From CAWGET01 sp963821715 (GTDB taxonomy: Bacteria > Bacteroidota > Ignavibacteria > Ignavibacteriales > Melioribacteraceae): 64,000 nucleotides of DNA. This document shows, piece by piece, positions 1 through 10,116 of this stretch (position 1 is the first letter of the stretch; every line of letters begins with the position of its first letter). A program made the translations under genes and the position numbers. The notes below the pieces were generated by a model, which was given only the letters and a program-made list of their open reading frames with translations, searched no databases and was not told the DNA's origin. Location of the stretch: NCBI GenBank assembly GCA_963821715.1, contig CAWGET010000008.1, forward strand, positions 62,001 through 126,000, read 5' to 3'.

Positions 1-2
1 TA

Positions 3-3000
3 ATGTCTAATTCAGATAAAAAGATAAATAGAAAAAAATACTGGAAAAATTTAAAAGATTATTACGATAACCCGGAAGTTTTGAAATCAAAAGTGGATGA
101 ATTTCAGGACGGAGTAACGGAAGAATTTGATCCTTCGAATTTAACGGCTTTTTCTCGTAGAAAATTTTTAGCTCTTGTTGCCGCTTCCGCCGCTTTTGGA
201 ACTGCTGCATGCAGCGATGTAAGAAAACGGGGCGAGATAATTCCATACACAAACAGACCAACCGAAGTTTTGCCGGGCAAAGCAAATTATTACGCTTCAA
301 CTTGCACCGGTTGTTCTCAGGGCTGCGGAATTTTGGTAAAAACCCGCGAAGGAAGACCGATAAAGATTGACGGAAATCCCGATCATCCTGTAAACAAGGG
401 TAAAATTTGTAATATTGGGCAGGCGAGTATTTTAAATCTTTACGACCCTGAGCGAATTAATGAACCGATGAAAAATAAAAATGAAATTTCCTGGGAAGAC
501 GCGGATAGGGAAATAAAATTAATTTTGGATTCGGCAGCTAAATCAGGGAAAGAAATTGCATTAATTACTGATTCGATAAATTCTCCAACAGAAAAAAAAT
601 TACTCAACGAATTTATCCAAAGTTATCCGAACGTAAAAATATATTCTTACAATCTTATTTCTGACAAAAACAGAATTAACGCTTGGAAAAGATCGAGCGG
701 AACCGCTGATCTTCCTTCGGTAAAGTGGGAAGAAGCTGATCTAATCGTATCACTGGAATCCGATTTTCTTGGCAGGGAAGGAAACTGGATAGAAAACGCG
801 AGACGTTTTTCGGAGCGGCGCGACATAATGAAAAACGATAATTTTAACAGGCTTTACGTTGTTGAAGGAGGCTTATCTTTAACAGGAATGAATGCCGATT
901 ACAGATTAAAATTACGACCTGACTTCCAGCTTGAATTCGTAAAATTTTTAAACGGCGCAATTTCCGGTAACGGTTCGGCCTCAACTGAAAACTTTGCTCA
1001 GGAATATTCTCTCGATAAAAATAAACTGGATCATCTTGTAAAAGATCTGCGCGCAAAGAATGGGAAAACAATTGTTTACGCCGGGAACACTCTTCCCGAG
1101 GAAGTTCACTCGGCAGTAAATGAATTGAATAAAACATTAGGCGCTGAAAAATTTTATGATTTTGAAAATAAAATCTCCGGAAGCCAGTTAAGCTCGTTTG
1201 ATGAATTCAAGGGATTGATCTCATCGATGAAGAATAAAAAAGTCGGCGTCGTTATTCATTACGATTCCAACCCGGTATTCCAACTTCCTGTTGATTTCGC
1301 TTACGCGGATGCGCTGAAAAATGTTGAGAATGTAATATCTATTACGGAATTGGAAAATGAATCGTCCGCATTATCAAGTTATGTTTTACCGTTAAATAAT
1401 TATTTAGAGTCCTGGGGCGATCATCAGGTAAGAAATAATTTTATCAGTTATCAACAGCCGGTAATATCACCGCTTTATAATACACGCCAGCGGGAAGAAA
1501 TAATTTTAAACTGGATGAACGGCAAGCAAAGCGATGATGCGTATCATAAATATTTACTTAAAAATTATGAAGATGAAATAATTTCGGGGCAATCTAACTC
1601 GACTGATTCAAAAAGGTTATGGATGACGGCTCTTCATGATGGGATTGTAAAATTGCAAAGTCCGAAAAACTATCTTTCGTCAAATTCCGGCGGCAGTATC
1701 GACGGAGCTTTCGGCGGATCAGCCAAGTCGTCAAAAAAAATAAATGCCGACACTTACATTTTGCATTTACAACAGAGTTATTTTATAGGCGACGGACGTT
1801 TTGCAAATAATGGATGGCTCCAGGAATTACCTCATCCGGTATCAAAAATTACCTGGGATAATTACGCTGCTTTATCGCCTGCAACAGCAAAAGAATTAAA
1901 AGTAAACAATTACGATTTAATTGAAGTTACGGTTAACGAAACTAAAATGGAACTTCCGGTTTTCATTCAAGCCGGAATGGCGGATAAGTTAATCGTAACA
2001 GAACTTGGTTACGGACGCGAAGTTTGCGGAGACGTTGGTCTCGCAGTCGGCTTTAATGTGAATAAATTTATTTCGTCTAAAAACGAAATATCGCCATGGA
2101 TTTACGAAGCCGCTGTAAAAAAAGCGGGCGGCTCTTACGAACTTGCAGCGACTCAGGAGCATCATTCGCTCGACGATACTTTTGTTAAAGACTTTCATAA
2201 GAAGAGAGAAATAATACGCGATGTTACTTTAGACGAATATAGAAAAGATCATCACGCCATTCATGAGAAAGAACACGAAATTTTCAGTATTACGGATAAC
2301 TATGAATATACCGGCAATAAATGGGCAATGGCGATTGATCTGAATAAATGTATAAGCTGCGGAGTTTGCGTATCCTCTTGTAATGTGGAAAATAATATTC
2401 CCGTTGTGGGAAAGGAACAGGTAAGTAAGGGTCGTGAAATGCAGTGGATGCGCGTTGACACTTATTACTCGGGAACTCCGGATGATCCGCAAGTTGCAAA
2501 CCAGCCGATGCTTTGCCAGCATTGCGATAACGCGCCCTGCGAAAATGTTTGTCCGGTTAACGCAACAAACCACAGTCCAGACGGACTTAATCAGATGGTT
2601 TACAACCGCTGCGTCGGAACGAGATACTGCTCGAACAATTGCCCTTATAAAGTAAGGCGGTTTAACTTTTTCAATTTCCGCGATCATTTTGAGGACGGAT
2701 ATTACGACAAAGAAGTTACAAAACTTATGCGTAACCCGGAAGTTACGGTGCGGGCAAGAGGCGTTATGGAAAAATGCACATTCTGTGTTCAGAGGATAAT
2801 GGAAGCCAGAACTGACGCTATTAAAGAGGGAAGGGATCTTGTCGGAAGCGATATAAAAACCGCATGTCAGGAAGCTTGCCCCGCAGAGGCGATTGTTTTT
2901 GGCGACGCGAACGATCCGAAATCAGAAGTGAGCAAATACAGAGAACACGATTTGGGTTACCACGTTTTGGAAACGCTTAACGTTAAGCCAAATGTTACTT

Positions 3001-3041
3001 ATTTAGCCAGACTTAGAAATATAGCGCCGGAGGAAGAATAG
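3..3041 (+). CDS. actB: Alternative complex III subunit ActB (molybdopterin-oxidoreductase-like plus Fe-S fusion)
   Basis: Peripheral iron-sulfur subunit of the quinol:cytochrome c/oxidase oxidoreductase ACIII. A twin-arginine stretch SRRKFLALVAAS (residues 51-62) ends at Cys70, so Tat export and lipid anchoring are likely. Residues ~95-700 resemble the molybdopterin-oxidoreductase fold; in characterised ACIII this half binds no Mo. Residues ~770-980 carry four ferredoxin-type cysteine groups (CISCGVC, CQHCDNAPC, CVGTRYC, CTFC...CQEAC), as expected for three [4Fe-4S] and one [3Fe-4S] cluster. At 1012 aa it is a full-length B1-B2 fusion. The start ATG lies 3 nt from the window edge; the usual pentahaem ActA would be just upstream. 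It is the first gene of a tightly packed operon. Confidence 0.95.
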   Translation: MSNSDKKINRKKYWKNLKDYYDNPEVLKSKVDEFQDGVTEEFDPSNLTAFSRRKFLALVAASAAFGTAACSDVRKRGEIIPYTNRPTEVLPGKANYYASTCTGCSQGCGILVKTREGRPIKIDGNPDHPVNKGKICNIGQASILNLYDPERINEPMKNKNEISWEDADREIKLILDSAAKSGKEIALITDSINSPTEKKLLNEFIQSYPNVKIYSYNLISDKNRINAWKRSSGTADLPSVKWEEADLIVSLESDFLGREGNWIENARRFSERRDIMKNDNFNRLYVVEGGLSLTGMNADYRLKLRPDFQLEFVKFLNGAISGNGSASTENFAQEYSLDKNKLDHLVKDLRAKNGKTIVYAGNTLPEEVHSAVNELNKTLGAEKFYDFENKISGSQLSSFDEFKGLISSMKNKKVGVVIHYDSNPVFQLPVDFAYADALKNVENVISITELENESSALSSYVLPLNNYLESWGDHQVRNNFISYQQPVISPLYNTRQREEIILNWMNGKQSDDAYHKYLLKNYEDEIISGQSNSTDSKRLWMTALHDGIVKLQSPKNYLSSNSGGSIDGAFGGSAKSSKKINADTYILHLQQSYFIGDGRFANNGWLQELPHPVSKITWDNYAALSPATAKELKVNNYDLIEVTVNETKMELPVFIQAGMADKLIVTELGYGREVCGDVGLAVGFNVNKFISSKNEISPWIYEAAVKKAGGSYELAATQEHHSLDDTFVKDFHKKREIIRDVTLDEYRKDHHAIHEKEHEIFSITDNYEYTGNKWAMAIDLNKCISCGVCVSSCNVENNIPVVGKEQVSKGREMQWMRVDTYYSGTPDDPQVANQPMLCQHCDNAPCENVCPVNATNHSPDGLNQMVYNRCVGTRYCSNNCPYKVRRFNFFNFRDHFEDGYYDKEVTKLMRNPEVTVRARGVMEKCTFCVQRIMEARTDAIKEGRDLVGSDIKTACQEACPAEAIVFGDANDPKSEVSKYREHDLGYHVLETLNVKPNVTYLARLRNIAPEEE

Positions 3042-4408
3042 TGAGTTCTGTCGATTATTCTACTGAATATTCTGTAATTGAGGGAAAACCTTCTCTCCGT
3101 TCAATTGACGATGTAATAATAAGACCCTTGGAAGTTAAGCCGGATAAAAAGTTTTATATCGCTATTGCGATTACCGGCACAATGCTTTTGTTAGGAGTTA
3201 TCGGTCTTGCGTTATCGTTCTATTATGGAACAGGAATGTGGGGAAATAACGTTCCGGTTGGTTGGGGATTCCCGATCGTAAATTTTGTGTTCTGGGTCGG
3301 TATCGGTCACGCGGGAACGTTGATCTCCGCGATCTTATTTCTCTTCCGCCAAAAATGGAGAACCGGAATTGCGAGATTTGCGGAAGGCATGACGATTTTT
3401 GCAGTGATGACTGCTGGAATTTTTCCGCTTATTCACGTCGGCCGTCCCTGGCTTGCGGGATATTTAATGCCTTATCCTAATCAGCATGCGATTTGGCCGA
3501 ATTTCATTTCGCCTTTAGTTTGGGATGTTTTTGCGGTTTCAACTTATCTGATCGTTTCCTTCATCTTCTGGTATGTAGGCCTTATTCCTGATTTTGCGAC
3601 GCTTCGCGACAGGACTAAAAATAAATTAAAAAAAATTATCTATTCTACTTTCAGTCTCGGATGGCGTCATTCAAACCGCCACTGGCAGCATTACGAAATG
3701 GTTTATCTTATTCTGGCGGGATTTGCTACTCCGCTGGTTCTTTCGGTTCATACAATTGTAAGTTACGATTTCGCAGTCTCCATAATTCCCGGATGGCACA
3801 CAACAATTTTCCCGCCTTATTTTGTTGCAGGGGCCGTTTTCAGCGGATTCGCGATGGTGCAGAATGTATTGATATTCATAAGAAAGATTTTTAATTACGA
3901 ACATATCATTACACTCGATACTCTTGAAAAGATGAATAAAATTATTCTTCTGACGGGAAGCATGGTCGGTTACGGTTACGCGATGGAATTTTTCATAGCC
4001 TGGTATAGCGGCGTTCAACCGGAACAGTTTACATTTTTGAATAGGGCGTTCGGGCCATATATGTGGGCTTACTGGATAATGATTTCCTGCAACGTAATCT
4101 TCCCGCAGCTTTTCTGGTTCAAAAAGATAAGAAGAACAATTCCAATTATGTTCACCATTGGGGTTTTAGTAAATGTAGGAATGTGGTTTGAACGTTTCGT
4201 AATAGTTGTAACATCGTTATCAAGGGATTTTCTTCCTTCGAGCTGGGCATATTTTACACCGACGCTCGTGGATATGTCAATATTGATAGGAAGTTTCGGA
4301 CTCTTTTTTACGCTGCTTCTTCTGTTTACGAAGTCGCTCCCTGTTGTATCTATTGCCGAAGTAAAATCTGTGGTTGACGGCGCGCAGCCGTCGCATAAGG
4401 AACATTGA
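3041..4408 (+). CDS. actC: Alternative complex III subunit ActC (NrfD-like quinol-binding membrane protein)
   Basis: Polytopic NrfD/PsrC-family membrane subunit, 455 aa, with about ten hydrophobic segments. In ACIII, ActC is one of two NrfD-like subunits thought to bind menaquinol and conduct protons. The segment GWGFPIVNFVFWVGIGHAGT at residues ~75-94 is typical of ActC. The GTG start overlaps the last base of the actB stop, and the gene ends in a 4-nt overlap with the next, so translation is coupled. I see no missing parts. Confidence 0.95.
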   Translation: MSSVDYSTEYSVIEGKPSLRSIDDVIIRPLEVKPDKKFYIAIAITGTMLLLGVIGLALSFYYGTGMWGNNVPVGWGFPIVNFVFWVGIGHAGTLISAILFLFRQKWRTGIARFAEGMTIFAVMTAGIFPLIHVGRPWLAGYLMPYPNQHAIWPNFISPLVWDVFAVSTYLIVSFIFWYVGLIPDFATLRDRTKNKLKKIIYSTFSLGWRHSNRHWQHYEMVYLILAGFATPLVLSVHTIVSYDFAVSIIPGWHTTIFPPYFVAGAVFSGFAMVQNVLIFIRKIFNYEHIITLDTLEKMNKIILLTGSMVGYGYAMEFFIAWYSGVQPEQFTFLNRAFGPYMWAYWIMISCNVIFPQLFWFKKIRRTIPIMFTIGVLVNVGMWFERFVIVVTSLSRDFLPSSWAYFTPTLVDMSILIGSFGLFFTLLLLFTKSLPVVSIAEVKSVVDGAQPSHKEH

Positions 4409-5547
4409 TGATGAGAGAAAAATTATATTCATATAGCGCAATTTTTAATACGCCAGACGGAATAATTAACGCCGCCGATAAAACAGCCGAAAAAGGTTAT
4501 AAAAAATTCGACGTTCATTCTCCTTATCCTCTTCATGGAATGAACAGCGCGATGAAACTTCCGCCGTCAAAACTCGGTTATGTAGCATTAGTTTTCGGTT
4601 TATCCGGCGCGATCGGAGCTATTCTTCTTATTTATTATATGGCGGTTTACGATTATCCGGTGGTTATCGGCGGAAAACCATATTTTGCTTTTCCGGCTTA
4701 CATTCCTGTTACGTTCGAAGTTACCGTACTTACCGCTGCGATTGCAACCGTTCTCGCGATGCTCTTTGTTTTTTTCAAACTACCTAACAATGCACATCCT
4801 CTTCACGATACCGATTATATGCGGAAAGTTTCTTCAGATAAATACGGCTTAACTATCTCCGCAGACGATCCTAAGTTTAATGAAGAAGAAGTAAAAGCAT
4901 TTTTAATTTCATTAAATGCAGAAGAAATATTTCCCATTTATTGGGATGAAGAAGAAGTCTCGACCGAACATAAAATTCTTGAACCGAAATTTTTAGGTTT
5001 CCTCGCTGTAACATTTGTAGGAATAGCTGCGGTTACTTATTTCACTCTGAACATACTTCTATTTCTGCCTCCTTTCGACTGGATGATGGATCAACCGAAA
5101 GTTGTTCCGCAGGAACGAAGCACTTTTTTTGCCGACGGAAAGGGAATGCGCAAACCTGTAGAAGGGACGATTTCGAGAGGCTTTTTGCCTTATCCTTATG
5201 AAAATGAGCCGGAATTAGCTGCTGAAAATTTAATCAATCCGTTTCCTGCTACGGAAGAAAATTTGCAGTTAGGCAAAGAAAAATTCAATACATTCTGCAG
5301 TCCGTGTCACGGTTATCTTGCCGAAGGGGACAGCCGTTTGAGAGGACAGTTCCCCAATCCGCCTACGCTTCATTCGGAAAAATTGAGAACCTGGAGCGAC
5401 GGCAGAATTTATCACGTTATTGAAGTAGGACAAAATATTATGCCTTCATATTCACGGCAATTGACGAACAAAGAAAAATGGGCAACAATTTTATATATTA
5501 GAGCGCTTCAAAGATCGTTAAACGCCAAGGAGTCGGATCTGCAATGA
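4405..5547 (+). CDS. actD: ActD-ActE fusion: DUF3341 membrane protein with C-terminal monohaem cytochrome c
   Basis: The N-terminal ~200 residues match ActD (DUF3341): two transmembrane helices around GYVALVFGLSGAIGAILLIY and a soluble domain with EEEVKAFLISLNAEEIFPIY. Two further hydrophobic stretches follow. The C-terminal ~110 residues are a class I cytochrome c with CSPCH at residues 298-302 and a distal Met in NIMPSYS. In the Rhodothermus/Flavobacterium arrangement ActD and ActE are separate, so this is a fused form. The ATG overlaps the actC stop (ATGATGA); a second ATG directly follows and could also serve. The gene ends in a 4-nt overlap with actF. Confidence 0.93.
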   Translation: MMMREKLYSYSAIFNTPDGIINAADKTAEKGYKKFDVHSPYPLHGMNSAMKLPPSKLGYVALVFGLSGAIGAILLIYYMAVYDYPVVIGGKPYFAFPAYIPVTFEVTVLTAAIATVLAMLFVFFKLPNNAHPLHDTDYMRKVSSDKYGLTISADDPKFNEEEVKAFLISLNAEEIFPIYWDEEEVSTEHKILEPKFLGFLAVTFVGIAAVTYFTLNILLFLPPFDWMMDQPKVVPQERSTFFADGKGMRKPVEGTISRGFLPYPYENEPELAAENLINPFPATEENLQLGKEKFNTFCSPCHGYLAEGDSRLRGQFPNPPTLHSEKLRTWSDGRIYHVIEVGQNIMPSYSRQLTNKEKWATILYIRALQRSLNAKESDLQ

Positions 5548-6722
5548 ATCAAAATTCCACTATAGAATATTCAAAAAAGAATCTCCCGTCAAAGGTAAAT
5601 AAAATCGGACTTCTATTATTAGTCGCTGGATTAGTAGTAGTAATCTTATCATTCCTTATAGATCCGGCGCGAGGTTCGTTCAACAACATGATTTTGCTTC
5701 TGTTTATGAGTAGTGTCGGAGTCGGTTCATTGTTCCTGGTGGCAGTGGAATATCTTGGCGGAGCCGTTTGGAGCGTTCCTTTCAGAAGAGTAAGCGAATT
5801 TCTTGCGGCTACAATTTTAATACTTCCGATCATCGCTATACCACTGTATTTTAATTTGGAGGAATTGTTTCACTGGGTCCATCCGGGCGAAGACGAAATT
5901 TTACTGGGTAAAGAAGCTTATCTGAACATTCCTTTCTTCACGATAAGAATGATTTTATTTTTTGCCATCTGGATAATCTTCTACTATTTTTTAACGAGAA
6001 ATTCGAAGAAACAGGATGTATCGCAGAAGCAGTCTTTAACAACAATCAATACAAGAATCAGCGCTGCGTTTATGCCAATCTTCGCACTTACAATTACATT
6101 TGCATCCATCGATTGGATGATGAGTCTTGAGCCGCATTGGTTCTCTACAATTTTTGGAGTCTATTATTTTTCGGGGACGATACTTGCGGCGCTAGCGGCT
6201 ACAACTTTCATTGTAGTTATGCTTAACGAAAAGGGTTACTTTATAAAAGGAATTACACGCGATCATTATTATAGTTTGGGCGCTCTTCTTTTTGCGTTTA
6301 CAAACTTTTGGGCTTATATCGTATTCAGTCAGTATATGCTTATTTGGTATGCGAATCTGCCCGAAGAAACAATTTGGTTCTTACAAAGATGGCAGGGCGG
6401 CTGGATGTATCTTTCTATCGGGCTGATAATTATTCATTTTGTAATTCCATATTTCGGGCTACTTTCTCAGCCGTCTAAGATGAATCCGAAGAGATTGTTG
6501 TTTATGTCTGTCTGGATTCTGTTCGCGCACATTTATGATCTTTATTGGATAATTATGCCATCCTTTAGTCCGGAGGGAATTCTTTTCGGATGGATGGAAC
6601 TCGGGTTTCCGCTTGTGGCAGTCGGTTTAATAATTTTAATTTTTACTATGAAAGCAAATAATGAAAACATTGTGCCGGTGGGCGATCCTAAATTAAAAAG
6701 AGGATTAAACTTTAGGTTGTAA
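5544..6722 (+). CDS. actF: Alternative complex III subunit ActF (NrfD-like)
   Basis: Second NrfD-like membrane subunit of ACIII, 392 aa with about ten hydrophobic helices. The segments ITFASIDWMMSLEPHWFSTI and FLQRWQGGWMYLSIGLIIIH are characteristic of ActF. It would form the other half of the membrane core with ActC. The ATG overlaps the preceding stop by 4 nt, so coupled translation is likely. The C-terminus is short and charged. Confidence 0.94.
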   Translation: MNQNSTIEYSKKNLPSKVNKIGLLLLVAGLVVVILSFLIDPARGSFNNMILLLFMSSVGVGSLFLVAVEYLGGAVWSVPFRRVSEFLAATILILPIIAIPLYFNLEELFHWVHPGEDEILLGKEAYLNIPFFTIRMILFFAIWIIFYYFLTRNSKKQDVSQKQSLTTINTRISAAFMPIFALTITFASIDWMMSLEPHWFSTIFGVYYFSGTILAALAATTFIVVMLNEKGYFIKGITRDHYYSLGALLFAFTNFWAYIVFSQYMLIWYANLPEETIWFLQRWQGGWMYLSIGLIIIHFVIPYFGLLSQPSKMNPKRLLFMSVWILFAHIYDLYWIIMPSFSPEGILFGWMELGFPLVAVGLIILIFTMKANNENIVPVGDPKLKRGLNFRL

Positions 6723-6736
6723 AATTGGATAAATAA

Positions 6737-7687
6737 ATGAAGCAGAAAAAATACGAAGACGAAATACAATTTAAAGAGCTTGTAAAAAAGCCTGTCAGGT
6801 TATTCGGCTGGGTATATCTTTATTTTTTCATAGCAATTATTGGATTAGGATTGTATTATGTTTTAAATATCGATTCGATAAGTCTGAAACAAGGACCTTA
6901 TCTCGCGGCTGATTCTTCCGAATTTTCCCGCGACGTGGAAATGAAAAAGGGAAGCGTAGTCCCCGCGGCGAATCTATCTCAATTGAGAACACCGTCTGAT
7001 TCTCTTTTAAATGCGGGCGAAGAACTTTATACACAGAATTGTCAGTCGTGCCACGGGACCGATGGTAAAGGCGACGGCCCGGCGGGTCAGGGATTGACTC
7101 CGGCGCCGAGAAATTTTCATAATACGGAAGGCTGGATTAATGACAGAACAATCGCCGGAATGTATAAAACTTTGCAGGAAGGAATAGATGGTTCGGCGAT
7201 GGCGGCTTACGAATATTTACCGGTTGCCGATAGATTCGCGATCATACATTATGTTAGAACATTCGGCGATTATCCTGAAATTACCGACGAGCAGATTACT
7301 CAGCTTGATGATGAATATAAATTATCGGAAGGAACAACTTCTGCAAACCAGATTCCTGTTTCATTGGCTATGCAGAAGATGAGCGAAGAAAATCAGTATA
7401 ACGATATTAATGTAGAAAAATTACTGGATTCTGTTTCCGATTCGTCATCCGGGAAAATGGTTTTCAAAAAAATTGTATCCGATAAAAAGAGAGCGGTAAT
7501 AACATTTTTTTCATCGGGATTAAATAAGAGCGTTGATAATTTCAAATCCGCCGTAAACGTAACTCCACTGGAACTGGGTTACAAAGCAGGAATAGTGACG
7601 TTACCGGATAGTGAATTAGAGCGTTTATTTAGCTTTTTAAAAAGTTTAGAATCAAAAATAAAAATTGAAGAAAAAAAGAGTGTTTAA
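6737..7687 (+). CDS. Membrane-anchored monohaem cytochrome c (ActE-like)
   Basis: 316 aa. An N-terminal transmembrane anchor (WVYLYFFIAIIGLGLYYVLN, residues ~25-44) is followed by a class I cytochrome c with CQSCH at residues 102-106 and a likely Met ligand in GSAMAAYEYLP. The last ~110 residues have no recognised fold. It sits where a separate ActE is expected, although the preceding ActD already carries a cytochrome domain. The locus therefore encodes two monohaem cytochromes for ACIII. It may be the electron exit to the oxidase; that role is inferred from position. Confidence 0.88.
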   Translation: MKQKKYEDEIQFKELVKKPVRLFGWVYLYFFIAIIGLGLYYVLNIDSISLKQGPYLAADSSEFSRDVEMKKGSVVPAANLSQLRTPSDSLLNAGEELYTQNCQSCHGTDGKGDGPAGQGLTPAPRNFHNTEGWINDRTIAGMYKTLQEGIDGSAMAAYEYLPVADRFAIIHYVRTFGDYPEITDEQITQLDDEYKLSEGTTSANQIPVSLAMQKMSEENQYNDINVEKLLDSVSDSSSGKMVFKKIVSDKKRAVITFFSSGLNKSVDNFKSAVNVTPLELGYKAGIVTLPDSELERLFSFLKSLESKIKIEEKKSV

Positions 7688-8453
7688 ATTTTTGAAGATA
7701 TTTTTCATTCTGATGTTTGGCGCAGCGTTTTTTTCAATAAGCGCGCAGGATGAGATTGAAATAGGAATTGATGAGCAGCTTGGGAATATGATCCCGATGG
7801 AAACGGAATTCTATACATCGGAAGGCGATACCGTTACTCTTGATGAAGCCATTGATAAACCGTTTCTGCTTGCGCTGGTTTATTACGAATGTCCGGATAT
7901 TTGCAGCCCTCTGCTAACAGAACTTGCGTGGGTTGTAGATAAAGTTGATCTCGTTCCCAATGAAGATTTTCAAGTTGTCTCTTTAAGTTTCGACCACAGG
8001 GAAAATCCGGCGATCGCCAAAAAGTGGAAGAAAAATTATTTCACGGGGATCAAGAGAGATTTTCCGGACGATGCCTGGACTTTTTTAACCGGTGACAGCG
8101 CGAATGTAAGAAAAATAACCGACGCAGTCGGGTTTAAATTCAAACCGAATGAAAACCTTTATCTGCACGCCGGCGCTTTGATAGCTATTTCGCCAAAAGG
8201 AAAAGTTACAAGGTATATTTTTGGAAATACTTATAATCCGTTCGATATCAAGATGGCGTTGATTGACGCGGGAAGTGGGAAAACCAGTCCGACGATTGCG
8301 AAAGTTTTACAGTATTGTTTTAGCTACGATCCGGAAGGAAGAGGTTATGCTCTTAATTTAACCAGGATAATCGGAACGATAATGCTGTTGGGAATTGGAG
8401 CTTTTCTATTAGTATTAGTTTTTAAAAGAAGAAAACGAATTAAAGGAGTTTAA
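7665..8453 (+). CDS. SCO1/SenC family copper chaperone for cytochrome oxidase
   Basis: Thioredoxin-fold copper chaperone that helps build the CuA centre of oxidase subunit II. The copper ligands are visible: CPDIC at residues 76-80 and His168 (LHAG). The N-terminal hydrophobic stretch is a signal or anchor, and an extra C-terminal helix (GTIMLLGIGAFLLVLVF) is followed by basic residues. The TTG start gives a 23-nt overlap with the upstream gene; a GTG at 7680 is an equally possible start. It lies directly before oxidase subunit I, which fits its role. Confidence 0.9.
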   Translation: MKKKRVFKFLKIFFILMFGAAFFSISAQDEIEIGIDEQLGNMIPMETEFYTSEGDTVTLDEAIDKPFLLALVYYECPDICSPLLTELAWVVDKVDLVPNEDFQVVSLSFDHRENPAIAKKWKKNYFTGIKRDFPDDAWTFLTGDSANVRKITDAVGFKFKPNENLYLHAGALIAISPKGKVTRYIFGNTYNPFDIKMALIDAGSGKTSPTIAKVLQYCFSYDPEGRGYALNLTRIIGTIMLLGIGAFLLVLVFKRRKRIKGV

Positions 8454-8457
8454 ATAG

Positions 8458-10116
8458 ATGGCAAACGGTACAATTGCCGCTGACGAAAAAACGTTTTACG
8501 AAGTGAGCACGAACAAGCACAGCGGTATCTTGTCTTGGATTTTAACTACGGATCATAAGCGGATAGGAATTTTATATTTAATTTCGATAAGTTCATTTTT
8601 CGTCATTGGCGCTTTACTCGGCGTTTTGATGCGGCTGGAATTAATTGCTCCCGGCGCAACAATTATGCAGGCGCAGACTTATAATACAATTTTTACGCTG
8701 CATGGCGTAATAATGATATTCCTTTTTATTATCCCGGGGCTGCCGGCAATATTCGGAAACTTTTTTCTGCCGCTTCAACTGGGCGCCGCGGATGTGGCTT
8801 TTCCACGCCTCAATCTTCTTTCCTGGTGGATTTATATGGCGGGCGCGGTTATGGTTATTATCTCCTTGTTTCTTCCTGGCGGCCCAATAGACACAGGCTG
8901 GACTTTTTATATTCCATACAGTATCCGCTCGGGCACAAATGTATCGTTTGCCCTTATTGCAGCTTTTGTTTTAGGATTTTCGTCAATATTAACCGGAATG
9001 AATTTTATTACAACCGTGCATAGAATGCGTGCGCCCGGAATGAGTTATTTCCGTATGCCCCTTTTTATCTGGGCTGTTTATGCTACCGCGTGGATTCAAA
9101 TCATCGCAACTCCCGTTATTGCAATAACAATTCTTCTGGTCGTAATCGAAAGGGCTTTCGGCGTCGGAATATTTGATCCGGCTATGGGAGGCGATCCTCT
9201 TCTCTTTCAGCATATGTTTTGGATCTATTCTCATCCGGCGGTTTATATTATGATATTACCTGCAATGGGAGTAGTTTCTGAGATTATTGTTACTTTCGCG
9301 CGTAGGACGATTTTTGGATACAAGGCTATCGCTTTTTCCAGCCTGGCAATTGCATTCGTTGGTTATCTCGTTTGGTCGCATCATATGTTCACAAGCGGAA
9401 TAAGCGATACAGCAAGATGGATCTTTTCGCTTCTTACTTTTATAGTGGCTCTTCCCAGCGGGGTAAAAGTTTTTAACTGGGTAGCAACAATGTATAAAGG
9501 TTCTATCGATCCCAAGCCTCCATTTTTATGGGTGATGAATTTTATCTTTCTCTTTTCTATTGGAGGATTGACAGGTTTGGTGGTGGGCTCACTCGCTACT
9601 GATGTCCACGTTCACGATACATATTTTGTAGTTGCTCATTTCCATTACGTTATGTTCGGCGGAACGGGTACTCTATTTTTCGGTGCTTTATATTATTGGT
9701 TCCCTAAAATGTTCGGCAAGATGTATAATATTAAATTGGCTAATATCTGCGTCGCACTATTTTTTATAGCATTCAATACGCTATACTTCCCTAAATTTAT
9801 TCTTGGGTATATGGGAATGCCCAGAAGATATTTCGATTATCTACCGCAGTTTGCGTTCTGGCAGTTAATATCTACTATCGGTTCCTGGTTAATGATCATA
9901 ACAATATTTTTAATAATTTATAATTTTATTGACGCCTTGAGAAACGGTAAAAAAGCTCCCGCAAATCCCTGGGGAGGAGTAACATTGGAATGGCAAACAA
10001 CATCGCCGCCGCCGCTGGAAAATTTTAAGAAAATACCGACAGTTGATCACGAACCATACGATTTTAGTCAGCTAAAAAATATGGAATATGGTTTTGAGGA
10101 GAAAGAGAATGACTAA
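8458..10116 (+). CDS. ctaD: Cytochrome c oxidase subunit I (A2-type haem-copper oxidase)
   Basis: Catalytic subunit with low-spin haem, high-spin haem and CuB. The histidine motifs are present: TLHGVIMIF, YSHPAVYIMILP, VWSHHMFTSG and HDTYFVVAHFHYVM. The proton-channel glutamate of HPEVY is replaced (HPAVY) and preceded by Tyr-Ser, the signature of the A2 subfamily known from Rhodothermus caa3 oxidase. At 552 aa it is full length. It begins 4 nt after sco and overlaps the next gene by 8 nt if that gene starts at its second ATG. Confidence 0.97.
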   Translation: MANGTIAADEKTFYEVSTNKHSGILSWILTTDHKRIGILYLISISSFFVIGALLGVLMRLELIAPGATIMQAQTYNTIFTLHGVIMIFLFIIPGLPAIFGNFFLPLQLGAADVAFPRLNLLSWWIYMAGAVMVIISLFLPGGPIDTGWTFYIPYSIRSGTNVSFALIAAFVLGFSSILTGMNFITTVHRMRAPGMSYFRMPLFIWAVYATAWIQIIATPVIAITILLVVIERAFGVGIFDPAMGGDPLLFQHMFWIYSHPAVYIMILPAMGVVSEIIVTFARRTIFGYKAIAFSSLAIAFVGYLVWSHHMFTSGISDTARWIFSLLTFIVALPSGVKVFNWVATMYKGSIDPKPPFLWVMNFIFLFSIGGLTGLVVGSLATDVHVHDTYFVVAHFHYVMFGGTGTLFFGALYYWFPKMFGKMYNIKLANICVALFFIAFNTLYFPKFILGYMGMPRRYFDYLPQFAFWQLISTIGSWLMIITIFLIIYNFIDALRNGKKAPANPWGGVTLEWQTTSPPPLENFKKIPTVDHEPYDFSQLKNMEYGFEEKEND

